From NCBI RefSeq assembly GCF_023022965.1, contig NZ_CP095462.1, positions 3,018,001-3,082,000 of the forward strand: DNA of 64,000 bases. Reading direction: 5' to 3'. This document shows positions 1-7,863 of the stretch, in pieces. Within the stretch, counting starts at the first letter, position 1; each line of letters opens with the position of its first letter. The DNA is from Ectobacillus sp. JY-23. Lineage in GTDB: Bacteria > Bacillota > Bacilli > Bacillales > Bacillaceae_G. A program made the translations under genes and the position numbers. The notes under the pieces are model-generated. The model was not told where the DNA came from, searched no databases, and worked only from the letters and a program-made list of their open reading frames with translations.

Positions 1-2
1 GA

Positions 3-3000
3 CCTATTGTTAAGGCTGCAGAGCGTACTGTGCATCTCGTAGGAAATTTACAACAGCAGTTGGGACATACATCAGATTGGGATCCTTCAGCTGAGAAAAC
101 AAAAATGACAGCTGTTGGAAACGGCTTTTATGAGCTAAAAGGCATGCTTAAGGCAGGCAGCTATGAATACAAAGTTGCAATTAACGGTAGCTGGGATGAA
201 AACTACGGTAAAGATGGTGCAAAAGGCGGCGATAATATAAAGCTGACCTTGGATAAAGATACAGAAGTAACATTCTATTACCACGACGGTACACATAAAA
301 TTGCAGATTCCACTTGGTATCAAGCTATCGCAAAGGAAAAGCAGCCGCGTCTTGTTGGAGATATCCAACCAGCAATTAAAGCAGGTGATGCTTGGACACC
401 TGATAAGTCAACGGCATTATTTACAGATGATAACTTTGATAACGTTTACACATTTAAAACAATAGTACCAAAAGGAAAATATGAATACAAAGTTGTTTTA
501 GGTACTACTTGGGATGAGGCATACCCACAGGACAACGCAAAGTTGAATGTGTTAAGCGATGCAGAAATTACGTTTACTTTTGACAGCAATGCGAAAACGA
601 TCTTAACGGATTATAATCCAGGTGGATCTGATAGCACAGTGACAAAAGACAAGCTATCTCATAACACATGGGAGCAAGCATATCGTCAGCCATTTGGTGC
701 TGTACCTGCTGGCAAAGAAGTAACGCTTCGTTTGTCCGCCAAAAAAGATGATTTAACGCGTGCAAGTGTGTATGTGAAAAACTACTTAACAGGCGATACA
801 AAAGTAGTAAAAATGACATACGCTGGCTGGACAACAGTTGGAAACGAAAATGTGGAATTTTGGGAAGCGAAATTTACACCTGAGAAAAAGGGTGTGCACG
901 GCTATAAGTTTATTGTAGGCGATAATGAAGCAACAGCTGAATATGGCGAGGATACAACAGAAGGCGGAACGGGTAAAGCAGAGGATCAGAACGCTGGTTT
1001 GTTCCAATTGACAGCATATGATCCAGCATATAAAACACCAGATTGGATGAAGGAAGCCGTTGTATATCAAATTTTCCCTGACCGTTTCTATAATGGAAAT
1101 AAGGAAAATGATACTGCAAAAGATACAGCGCGCGGTAATCAACCAATTGAGCACCCGAAAAGCTGGGAGGAATATCCGGACAACCCTCGTATTGGGGAAA
1201 AATATCCAGATAAATATACTGGCGACGGAGAGTGGAGCAACGATTTCTTCGGCGGTGATATTAAAGGTATTCATGAAAAGCTAGATTATATCCAATCGTT
1301 AGGGGTAAACACAATTTATTTAAACCCAATCGCTAAAGCAGCTTCCAACCATAAATATGATGCAACAGACTTTAAGGTCATTGATCCGATGTTTGGAACG
1401 CCTGAAGAGTTTGAGGCATTTGTAAAAGAGTTAGAAAAGCGTAATATGCACTTAATTTTAGATGGTGTGTTCAACCATGTTGCGGATGATTCTATTTATT
1501 TCGACCGTTACAACAAATATGATACAGTTGGCGCATATGAGTATTGGGCAACTATTTATGATTTGATGAAAGAGAAAGGTATTACAGAAGAAGAAGCTAA
1601 GAAATTAGCTGAAGAAAAGTTCAAGAAAGAAGGACAGACATTTAGTTCATATGGCTTCCATAACTGGTTCAACATTGAAAATGAAAAAGTAGATGTTGGA
1701 ACGAAAAATGAGCGTTATAAGTACCAGGCGTGGTGGGGCTTTGACAGTTTACCAGAAATTAAATCTATTCCAGGTGATGCTGTTAAATATGACAGTGAGC
1801 TAAACAACAAGCCGTTTGCAGATTATATTTTCTATGAAGATGATTCTGTAGCAAAAAGTTGGTTAAACCGGGGTGGATCCGGCTGGCGCTTGGATGTAGC
1901 GAACGAGGTAGACAGCGAGTTTTGGAGAGAATTCCGCAAAGAATTAAAAACAAAAATGGTAGGTGCAGGTCCGACGCTTAAGAGCGGTGAAGAGCCACTC
2001 ATCTTAGGCGAGATTTGGGATGATGCATCTAAGTACTTCGTAGGCGACCAATACGATTCTGTTATGAATTATCGTTTTGAACGCGCTGTGATGGACTTCT
2101 TGAAAAACGGTAAAGCTGAAGGTGCTAAAAACCAGCTAACAGCTGTTCAAGAGGACTATCCGCGTGAAAGCTTCTACGCGTTAATGAACTTGATGGGCTC
2201 TCATGACACGGCTCGTGCTGTGTACTTACTTGGTAACGGAAGTGATTCTTCCGAACGTGCGGAGTGGGATGAGAAATACAGCTATGAAGTAGGGAAAGAA
2301 CGTCTGAAGCTTGCGGCTATTTTCCAAATGGGATATGCAGGTGCCCCGACCATTTATTACGGAGATGAAGCAGGTGTAACAGGATCTAAAGATCCAGATG
2401 ATCGTCGTACGTATGTATGGGGTAAAGAAGATAAAGACTTAATCGCACACTATCAAAAGGTGGCGAAGGTTCGTACGGATAATGCTGATTTATTCGCGCA
2501 CGGTGAGCTTGCGCATGTATATGCAAACGGTGACGTATTCGCATATAGCCGTGATAATGGCAAGCAAGCTGCACTTGTGGTAATTAACAGAGGCGATGCA
2601 CAAACAGTTGAAATTCCGGTTGCATGGACAAATGGTTTAAAACTTGTTGATCAACTAGATTCATCGTTCCAAGCTACTGTTGAGAATGGTATGGTAAAAG
2701 TGACAGTGCCTGCGAAAACAGGACGTATGCTGCTAGCTGATGTAGCAGAAAAACCAGCACCAGCAACAGACGTAAAAGCAAAAGAGGGTTCTAAAGAAGT
2801 TACCCTTTCTTGGAACGGTACAGCAAGCAAGTATGCTGTATACCAATCCAATATCGAAGGTGCTTTGTATCAAAAGGTAAAAGAAACGGTTGATTCTTCT
2901 GTGACATTAACAGGATTGGAAAACGGCCGCAATTATTACTTTGCTGTGGCAGCTCTTGATGATAAAGGAAATGAATCAGATCTGGCCTATGTCAGTGGTG

Positions 3001-4589
3001 CGGTTATTCCTCATTATGATTTAACAAATGCAGCAATTTCTGATGTAACAAAGCTAACAAATCAGGTTCTTGATTTATCTAAAGTACATCTTGTAGCCGC
3101 ATCCCTACAATTAGCCGGCGCAACAGATACTGAAGCAGCGGAAGGCGTAACCGCAAAGCTTGAGGTAAAAGCACCAGATGGCGAGTGGGAAGCATATACA
3201 AGTAAATATGAAGGACAAGATGGCGGTAAAAACGTGTTTTCAGCTTCCTTCCGCGCATACGAAGTAGGAACATATGAATACCGAGTAGCATTCAGTTCTG
3301 ACAACGGTCGCAACTGGAAAGTGTCCCCTACTGAAACAGTTGTATTTACAGGAAATACTAGCGATATAGAAAAGCCAGCTGCAAGTGTAACTTTGGCTGA
3401 ACCAGTGCAAGAGTCTGGACAAGTAAACTTACACTGGACATTGCAAGATGCAAAAGATCCATACCTGATTCAAATTGTACGTGATGGTAAGGTTGTTGCA
3501 GGTCTTGAGGATATCTCAAAAACATCTTATCGTGACTATGAAGTGGAGAACGGTAAGCAATATAAGTATCAAGTTCGTGTATATGATAAAGCAGGAAACC
3601 ATACGGATTCTAATCAAGTAGTAGGTAAGCCTGATATTGTTATGGTTCAGGTTACATTTAAAGTAAATGCACCAGGTTATACAGATCTATCCGAAAAATT
3701 AACAATGCCAGGCAGCTTGAATGGCTGGAATACAGGTGCATGGGAAATGAGCCGCAATGGTGCTGTTACACCAGATTGGGAGTATACAGTTGAATTGCAG
3801 GAGGGCACAGAGGTAACCTACAAATATGTAAAAGGTCAAAGCTGGGATCAAGAAGGTCTTGCTGATCATAACGGTGATGCAACTGATGACGATATCAGCT
3901 ATTATGGCTATGGTGCATCGGGTACAGACCTAAAAATTGTTGTTCAAAACCAAGGAAACAACAAAATGGTGGTGCAAGATCGTATATTACGATGGATTGA
4001 TAAACCAGTCGTATTAGAATCTCCGCAAAATGGTGCTGTTGTAAACGGAGATACAGTTGAGTTTAAAGGAAATGCCATTAAAGAGGGCGTATTAAAGATT
4101 GGCGGAGAAGACGTAGTAGTGAACCCGGACATGACATTCAGTCATACAGTAAAACTTCAACCTGGTCAAAACGACGTTACCGTTTCAATTGAGCCTTCTG
4201 AAGAGAATAAGTCTGGCGTTTTCAAAGGTGATGGCGGTGCAATTGGCAAGAACACAAAGTCGTTTGTTGTTTCTGTTACACGTCAGGGTGAAGGAACAGA
4301 CCCAGGTGAAGGAACAGACCCAGGTGAAGGAACAGACCCAGGTGAAGGAACAGACCCAGGTGAAGGAACAGACCCAGGTGAAGGAACAGACCCAGGTGAA
4401 GGAACAGACCCAGGTGAAGGAACAGATCCAGGTAAGGGCGATTTAGAAGTAAAACCTACTCCGGAAGAAACGAAAGAAAAAGGGAACTTACCGGATACAG
4501 CAACTTCTGTCTATAATGTATTGGCAGCAGGTGTAATCTTGTTGTTAATTGGACTAGCGTTGTTGTATCGCAAACGTATAGCAAAGTAA
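3..4589 (+). CDS. Cell-wall-anchored amylopullulanase / GH13 alpha-glucan hydrolase (5' end outside window)
   Basis: The frame is open to the left edge (codons from base 3), so the GTG at 30 is only the first in-window start and the N-terminus is missing. Counting from that GTG, two starch-binding-like repeats (about aa 1-100 and 105-205, each with YEYKVA/YEYKVV) precede a linker and beta-sandwich domain, then a GH13 barrel from about aa 345. The barrel shows VVYQIFPDRF, DGVFNHV, GWRLDVANE, LGEIWDD and MGSHDTAR, giving the catalytic triad Asp622, Glu661 and Asp726. Fibronectin-like and further carbohydrate-binding domains follow, then eight GEGTDP repeats and LPDTA, a hydrophobic helix and a basic tail (RKRIAK). 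It should hydrolyse pullulan or starch outside the cell while covalently wall-linked. The LPDTA signal resembles LPxTA-type sortase substrates of bacilli rather than classic LPxTG. The exact substrate is inferred from the GH13 motifs. Confidence 0.9.
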   Translation, partial: PIVKAAERTVHLVGNLQQQLGHTSDWDPSAEKTKMTAVGNGFYELKGMLKAGSYEYKVAINGSWDENYGKDGAKGGDNIKLTLDKDTEVTFYYHDGTHKIADSTWYQAIAKEKQPRLVGDIQPAIKAGDAWTPDKSTALFTDDNFDNVYTFKTIVPKGKYEYKVVLGTTWDEAYPQDNAKLNVLSDAEITFTFDSNAKTILTDYNPGGSDSTVTKDKLSHNTWEQAYRQPFGAVPAGKEVTLRLSAKKDDLTRASVYVKNYLTGDTKVVKMTYAGWTTVGNENVEFWEAKFTPEKKGVHGYKFIVGDNEATAEYGEDTTEGGTGKAEDQNAGLFQLTAYDPAYKTPDWMKEAVVYQIFPDRFYNGNKENDTAKDTARGNQPIEHPKSWEEYPDNPRIGEKYPDKYTGDGEWSNDFFGGDIKGIHEKLDYIQSLGVNTIYLNPIAKAASNHKYDATDFKVIDPMFGTPEEFEAFVKELEKRNMHLILDGVFNHVADDSIYFDRYNKYDTVGAYEYWATIYDLMKEKGITEEEAKKLAEEKFKKEGQTFSSYGFHNWFNIENEKVDVGTKNERYKYQAWWGFDSLPEIKSIPGDAVKYDSELNNKPFADYIFYEDDSVAKSWLNRGGSGWRLDVANEVDSEFWREFRKELKTKMVGAGPTLKSGEEPLILGEIWDDASKYFVGDQYDSVMNYRFERAVMDFLKNGKAEGAKNQLTAVQEDYPRESFYALMNLMGSHDTARAVYLLGNGSDSSERAEWDEKYSYEVGKERLKLAAIFQMGYAGAPTIYYGDEAGVTGSKDPDDRRTYVWGKEDKDLIAHYQKVAKVRTDNADLFAHGELAHVYANGDVFAYSRDNGKQAALVVINRGDAQTVEIPVAWTNGLKLVDQLDSSFQATVENGMVKVTVPAKTGRMLLADVAEKPAPATDVKAKEGSKEVTLSWNGTASKYAVYQSNIEGALYQKVKETVDSSVTLTGLENGRNYYFAVAALDDKGNESDLAYVSGAVIPHYDLTNAAISDVTKLTNQVLDLSKVHLVAASLQLAGATDTEAAEGVTAKLEVKAPDGEWEAYTSKYEGQDGGKNVFSASFRAYEVGTYEYRVAFSSDNGRNWKVSPTETVVFTGNTSDIEKPAASVTLAEPVQESGQVNLHWTLQDAKDPYLIQIVRDGKVVAGLEDISKTSYRDYEVENGKQYKYQVRVYDKAGNHTDSNQVVGKPDIVMVQVTFKVNAPGYTDLSEKLTMPGSLNGWNTGAWEMSRNGAVTPDWEYTVELQEGTEVTYKYVKGQSWDQEGLADHNGDATDDDISYYGYGASGTDLKIVVQNQGNNKMVVQDRILRWIDKPVVLESPQNGAVVNGDTVEFKGNAIKEGVLKIGGEDVVVNPDMTFSHTVKLQPGQNDVTVSIEPSEENKSGVFKGDGGAIGKNTKSFVVSVTRQGEGTDPGEGTDPGEGTDPGEGTDPGEGTDPGEGTDPGEGTDPGEGTDPGKGDLEVKPTPEETKEKGNLPDTATSVYNVLAAGVILLLIGLALLYRKRIAK
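4287..4430 (+). repeat. Eight 18-bp tandem repeats coding GEGTDP
   Basis: Eight near-identical copies of an 18-base unit encode (GEGTDP)x8 just before the sorting signal of the amylopullulanase. Only the last unit differs (gat for gac). The acidic, proline-containing stretch is a wall-spanning linker, and its near-identity at DNA level suggests copy-number variation by slippage. Confidence 0.95.
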
Positions 4590-4622
4590 CATAAAAGGCC
4601 TTCTATAGAAGGCCTTTTATGT
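4590..4622 (+). terminator. Intrinsic terminator after the amylopullulanase gene
   Basis: A perfect palindrome (ataaaaggccttc / gaaggccttttat) begins one base after the stop codon. The A/T flanks make it usable in both directions. Confidence 0.85.
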
Positions 4623-4728
4623 TAAGGTTTTCTAAAAGGAATCGTATATGTTTAGGGAGTAAGGATTTTTTTGAATTAATAAAAGGTTTTTTAATAAAAG
4701 TTTTTTTCGACTTTTTTCGCTAAAATTC

Positions 4729-4757
4729 TTGCTTGTTTCACATGTCAATGATATAAT
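4729..4757 (+). promoter_or_regulatory. Sigma-A promoter of the queG leader
   Basis: TTGCTT and TATAAT are separated by 17 bases. The predicted transcript starts near 4764, about 130 bases before queG, so the mRNA has a long structured leader. Confidence 0.7.
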
Positions 4758-4763
4758 CAAAAA

Positions 4764-4876
4764 CATATTCAGCAGTACGGACAGATGGTAACATCGTTCG
4801 CCGACCTATTAACTTGTGATCAACGCAGTGTTTCGTTACTATTAAAAACGGGGCATTGCGTTTTTTAATTTGTCCG
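4764..4876 (+). ncRNA. Structured leader RNA / possible attenuator upstream of queG
   Basis: The leader opens with a hairpin at 4778-4800 (CGGAC, bulged A, GATG, GTAA tetraloop, CATC, GTTCG), followed by a single-stranded stretch and a strong hairpin with a T-run (4822-4870). The 5' segment CGGACA (4778-4783) is complementary to TGTCCG (4871-4876), which lies directly beside the queG ribosome binding site, so an alternative long-range pairing is possible. This layout suits a cis-acting attenuator or a small RNA ending before queG. It does not match the preQ1, T-box or fluoride consensus as far as I can judge. Function is inferred only from the layout. Confidence 0.5.
4822..4870 (+). terminator. 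Terminator-like hairpin within the queG leader
   Basis: A 15-bp stem with four G-U pairs joins aacgcagtgtttcgt to acggggcattgcgtt, and is followed by a run of T. It lies between a good promoter and queG, so it would end transcription before the gene unless overridden. Confidence 0.7.
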
Positions 4877-4892
4877 AGGATGGAGGTGTTAG

Positions 4893-6026
4893 ATGATGGA
4901 GCGCTTGAAGCAAGAGCTTATTCAATATAGTAAAGAAATTGGAATTGATAAAATTGGATTTGCCAGTGCGGAACCTTTTACGGAATTAAAGCAGCGATTG
5001 CTTGTCCAACAACAACTAGGCTATCAATCCGGGTTTGAAGAGTCTGATATCGAAAAAAGAACAGAACCAGAGCGATTGCTTCCCGGGGCCAAATCAATTA
5101 TTGCCATTGCGTTGGCATATCCATCAAAGTTAAAAAACGCGCCGCAGAGTAAAAGAGGAGAGCGCCGTGGTATGTTTTGCCGTGCCTCTTGGGGGCGTGA
5201 TTACCATGCTGTGCTTCGTGATCGTTTAGAGAAGCTAGAGGCATTTTTGCGTGAACGTGTTCCTCATGTACAGATTAGTTCTATGGTAGATACAGGAGAG
5301 CTGAGCGATCGTGCGGTTGCGGAGCGAGCAGGAATTGGCTGGAGCGCGAAGAACTGCTCTATCATTACACCTGAGTTTGGATCGTATGTGTATTTAGGTG
5401 AGATGATTACAAACCTTCCCTTTACACCAGATACACCCATTGAAGATCAGTGCGGTACTTGTACGAAATGTATTGATGTATGTCCAACAGGTGCTCTTGT
5501 TGCTGGCGGACAACTAAATTCACAGAGCTGTATTGCCTTTTTGACACAAACGAAAGGGTTTTTGGCTGATGAATTTCGTGATAAAATTGGCAATCGTCTA
5601 TATGGATGTGACACATGTCAGACTGTGTGTCCCAAAAACAAAGGGATAGATTTTCATCACCATCCTGAGATGGAACCAGATCCGGAACTTGTGAAGCCGC
5701 TTCTAAAGCCGCTTTTAACGATAAGCAATCGAGAATTTAAAGAGAAATATGGACCAATGTCCGGTTCGTGGCGAGGGAAAAAGCCAATTCAGCGTAACGC
5801 AATATTAGCTTTGGCGCATTTTAAGGATGAAACAGCAGTTCCAGACCTCATCGATGTAATGAAACAAGATTCTCGCCCTGTTATGCGCGGTACAGCTGCT
5901 TGGGCTCTTGGAAAAATCGGTGTCAAAGAATCTCTCATAGCTATTCAGTATGCGAAAGAGAAAGAAACCGATTTGGAAGTGTTGCTTGAGATGGAAAAAG
6001 GTATCCGCATGCTAGAAAGTCAATAA
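4893..6026 (+). CDS. queG: Epoxyqueuosine reductase
   Basis: QueG reduces epoxyqueuosine to queuosine in the tRNA wobble base, using cobalamin and two 4Fe-4S clusters. The 377-residue protein shows both ferredoxin-like motifs, CGTCTKCIDVCPTGAL and CDTCQTVCPK, the family segment VDTGELSDRAVAERAGIGW before them, and a C-terminal HEAT-like region (about aa 290-377) that distinguishes long QueG forms. ATG 4893 has the ribosome binding site GGAGG at a normal distance. It leads the queG-yhbB-trmL block, and trmL also modifies the tRNA wobble position. A structured leader with a terminator lies upstream, so expression is probably regulated. Confidence 0.95.
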   Translation: MMERLKQELIQYSKEIGIDKIGFASAEPFTELKQRLLVQQQLGYQSGFEESDIEKRTEPERLLPGAKSIIAIALAYPSKLKNAPQSKRGERRGMFCRASWGRDYHAVLRDRLEKLEAFLRERVPHVQISSMVDTGELSDRAVAERAGIGWSAKNCSIITPEFGSYVYLGEMITNLPFTPDTPIEDQCGTCTKCIDVCPTGALVAGGQLNSQSCIAFLTQTKGFLADEFRDKIGNRLYGCDTCQTVCPKNKGIDFHHHPEMEPDPELVKPLLKPLLTISNREFKEKYGPMSGSWRGKKPIQRNAILALAHFKDETAVPDLIDVMKQDSRPVMRGTAAWALGKIGVKESLIAIQYAKEKETDLEVLLEMEKGIRMLESQ

Positions 6027-6047
6027 AAAAGCACAAGTTTCTTTTGT

Positions 6048-6073
6048 CCTCCTCATATCGTAAAATGAGGAGG
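6048..6073 (+). promoter_or_regulatory. Hairpin sequestering the yhbB ribosome binding site
   Basis: CCTCCTCAT (6048-6056) pairs perfectly with ATGAGGAGG (6065-6073), with an eight-base loop. The right arm contains the whole Shine-Dalgarno sequence of yhbB, so translation should be limited unless the stem is opened. Confidence 0.6.
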
Positions 6074-6080
6074 TGTGATG

Positions 6081-6953
6081 ATGAAGATAGAGGAAAGACT
6101 TCGTATACTCACACAATGCTATATAGATTTTATTACCGACAGTCGAATAGAGCTGCAATTACCTGAGGATTGGCGGGACGTTGCCATTCGAAAAAAAGAT
6201 TTGCTTTGCCGACGTGACGCAGAGATTGTGAAATGCACAGCACGCGTAGTTCCGTCTAAAAGCTCGGTTCAAACAATCAATTATATGATACATTTTGAGT
6301 ATCTCATCAAACAAAAGGATTTTATATATATTGAAGAAGAATGTATGGAGCGCTCTGACGTGCTAATGAGAGACGGTAAAGTGCATTCTATGTATCGTAA
6401 TGCTGACGAGTGGGAAGATGTAGGGCGACCCACGACCAAGGGAAAAGGGTCTGGGTTACCCTATAAATACAACCGTATGGAGGCCGTAAAGTATGCAGAA
6501 GCATGGTGGAACAGCCGTAATCCACGATACAATAACTTCCCAGACAATTGCACAAACTTTATTTCGCAGTGCTTGCATGCTGGTGAAATTCCAATGACTG
6601 GTTATCCACGTGTAGGGAATGGTTGGTGGCAACAAAATAATCAATGGAGCTGGAGCTGGTCGGTAGCACATTCGTTTCAGCTATATTTGACAAATACACC
6701 AACAGGCCCTCTTGCGGAACAAGTAAAGGCACCAGAAGAATTACGGTTAGGTGATATTATTGCATATGATTTCGAAAATGATGGAAGGTGGAATCATACT
6801 ACCATTGTTACAGGTAAAGATGCGAATGGCATGCCACTCGTCAATGCCCATTCCGCAGACAGCAGAAAACGCTATTGGTCTTATGAAGATTCAAGCAAGT
6901 ACACGCCGCAGATGAAATACAAATTTTTTAGAATTCTGGACAATGTGTATTAA
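6081..6953 (+). CDS. yhbB: Amidase-domain protein YhbB
   Basis: The C-terminal half (about aa 140-290) matches the amidase_6 family: YNRMEAVKYAEAWWN, DNCTNFISQCLHAG with the likely catalytic Cys, RWNHTTIV with a catalytic-type His, and NAHSADS. The N-terminal 130 residues are poorly conserved. No signal peptide is visible. The same gene lies between queG and trmL in B. subtilis. GTG 6075, ATG 6078 and ATG 6081 are all possible starts; the GAGGAGG spacing favours 6081. The ribosome binding site is buried in a perfect hairpin. Its substrate is unknown, though a peptidoglycan-related amide bond is plausible from the family. Confidence 0.8.
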   Translation: MKIEERLRILTQCYIDFITDSRIELQLPEDWRDVAIRKKDLLCRRDAEIVKCTARVVPSKSSVQTINYMIHFEYLIKQKDFIYIEEECMERSDVLMRDGKVHSMYRNADEWEDVGRPTTKGKGSGLPYKYNRMEAVKYAEAWWNSRNPRYNNFPDNCTNFISQCLHAGEIPMTGYPRVGNGWWQQNNQWSWSWSVAHSFQLYLTNTPTGPLAEQVKAPEELRLGDIIAYDFENDGRWNHTTIVTGKDANGMPLVNAHSADSRKRYWSYEDSSKYTPQMKYKFFRILDNVY

Positions 6954-7002
6954 ATGCATTTCCTGTTATAATAAAGAGAAAGAATAAACGGGGTGACTGA
7001 TT

Positions 7003-7479
7003 GTGGCAATACATGTAGTTTTATATCAACCAGAGATTCCTTCTAATACAGGTAATATTGCGCGTACATGCGCAGCAACAGGAGCACATCTTCATTTAAT
7101 TCGTCCTTTAGGTTTTTCTACAGATGATAAAATGTTGAAGCGTGCTGGTTTGGATTACTGGGAATTTGTACAAATTCATTACTATGACAATCTTGAGCAT
7201 TTTTTCACTGCCAATGAAGGCGGGGAGTTTTTCTACTTAACAAAGCATGGAAAACAGCCGCATACGACATTTGATTACAGCAATGTGGAAAAAGATTATT
7301 ATTTTATTTTTGGGCGTGAAACAACAGGTTTACCGCCTGAGGTTATTCAAGCTAATTTAGAGCGTTGCTTACGAATTCCGATGACAGGAAATGTACGTTC
7401 TTTAAACCTGTCAAATACAGCGGCAATTCTTGTATATGAAGCGTTGCGTCAACAAGATTTTCCAGACTTAATCAAATAA
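7003..7479 (+). CDS. trmL: tRNA (cytidine(34)-2'-O)-methyltransferase
   Basis: TrmL (formerly CspR) methylates the 2'-O of the wobble nucleotide in tRNA-Leu using SAM. The 158-residue SPOUT protein shows the N-terminal VVLYQPEIPSNTGNIARTCAATGA, here split as LYQPEIPSNTGNIART then CAATGA, and the knot-forming motifs FGRETTGLP and IPMTGNVRSLNLSNTAAI. Length is typical. The start is GTG with GGGGTGA upstream. It follows yhbB after 49 bases, consistent with one transcription unit. Confidence 0.95.
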   Translation: MAIHVVLYQPEIPSNTGNIARTCAATGAHLHLIRPLGFSTDDKMLKRAGLDYWEFVQIHYYDNLEHFFTANEGGEFFYLTKHGKQPHTTFDYSNVEKDYYFIFGRETTGLPPEVIQANLERCLRIPMTGNVRSLNLSNTAAILVYEALRQQDFPDLIK

Positions 7480-7573
7480 AGGCTGCTTTCAAGCGTAATG
7501 GTGATAAGGGATACTTGTTGATTAAGGATCTGATCTTCTCGCCTCCAACTAACAGAGAACTGTAACGCAGCCT
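7480..7573 (+). repeat. MITE-like hairpin repeat, degenerate copy
   Basis: The ends form an inverted repeat (aggctgc / gcagcct). The interior includes acttgttgatt, in register with the better copies at 30295 and 35534. Confidence 0.5.
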
Positions 7574-7577
7574 AAAT

Positions 7578-7609
7578 ATAAAAGAACTGCCGACTGGCAG
7601 TTCTTTTAT
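7578..7609 (+). terminator. Terminator of the queG-yhbB-trmL unit
   Basis: The stem aaaagaactgcc / ggcagttctttt has a four-base loop and a T-rich 3' arm. Confidence 0.8.
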
Positions 7610-7615
7610 CATTTT

Positions 7616-7710
7616 CCGACAGAAGACTCCCACCTCAAGGAACGTGAAGGGCGACAGCCCAGTGAGTAGGTGGGAGATGAATGTCGGTAGGCTTCAGCCT
7701 AAGCTTGTTT
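7616..7710 (+). mobile_element. IS200/IS605-type right end without transposase (omega-RNA-like)
   Basis: Nested stems are ccgaca/tgtcgg (7616-7621 and 7682-7687), ctcccacct/aggtgggag (7627-7635 and 7668-7676) and gggc/gccc around gaca (7649-7660), followed by the small hairpin aggcttcagcct. This fold and the wording atgaatgtcggtaggcttcagcct resemble the 3' ends of Bacillus tnpB elements. No tnpB or tnpA open frame is nearby, so it looks like a solo right end or a palindrome-associated relic. No coding potential is seen from here to 7863. Confidence 0.55.
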
Positions 7711-7863
7711 TTTAATTAGAATCAGAACCAAAAAATACGAAAGTTAATTCTATAAAAAAATTACGTAATAACAAGAAAATATTACAATATCTTATTTCAA
7801 AACAGTAAGATATTTATTAAAATATATACATATAGAAAAATAAAGGGATAGGTTGCAGATGAT

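Noticed and set aside
786..1274. 162-codon minus-strand frame inside the amylopullulanase
   Set aside because: It is a shadow of the GH13 gene: no ribosome binding site, Cys/Ile-rich composition and no domain.
4189..4446. 85-codon plus-strand frame across the GEGTDP repeats (QVKEQT repeats)
   Set aside because: It is the alternative frame of the tandem repeat and lacks its own start signals.
4764..4876. preQ1 or fluoride riboswitch upstream of queG
   Set aside because: The segment gatgg and cgcc recall fluoride elements, and queG suggests preQ1, but the conserved pseudoknot sequences of either class are not present in order.
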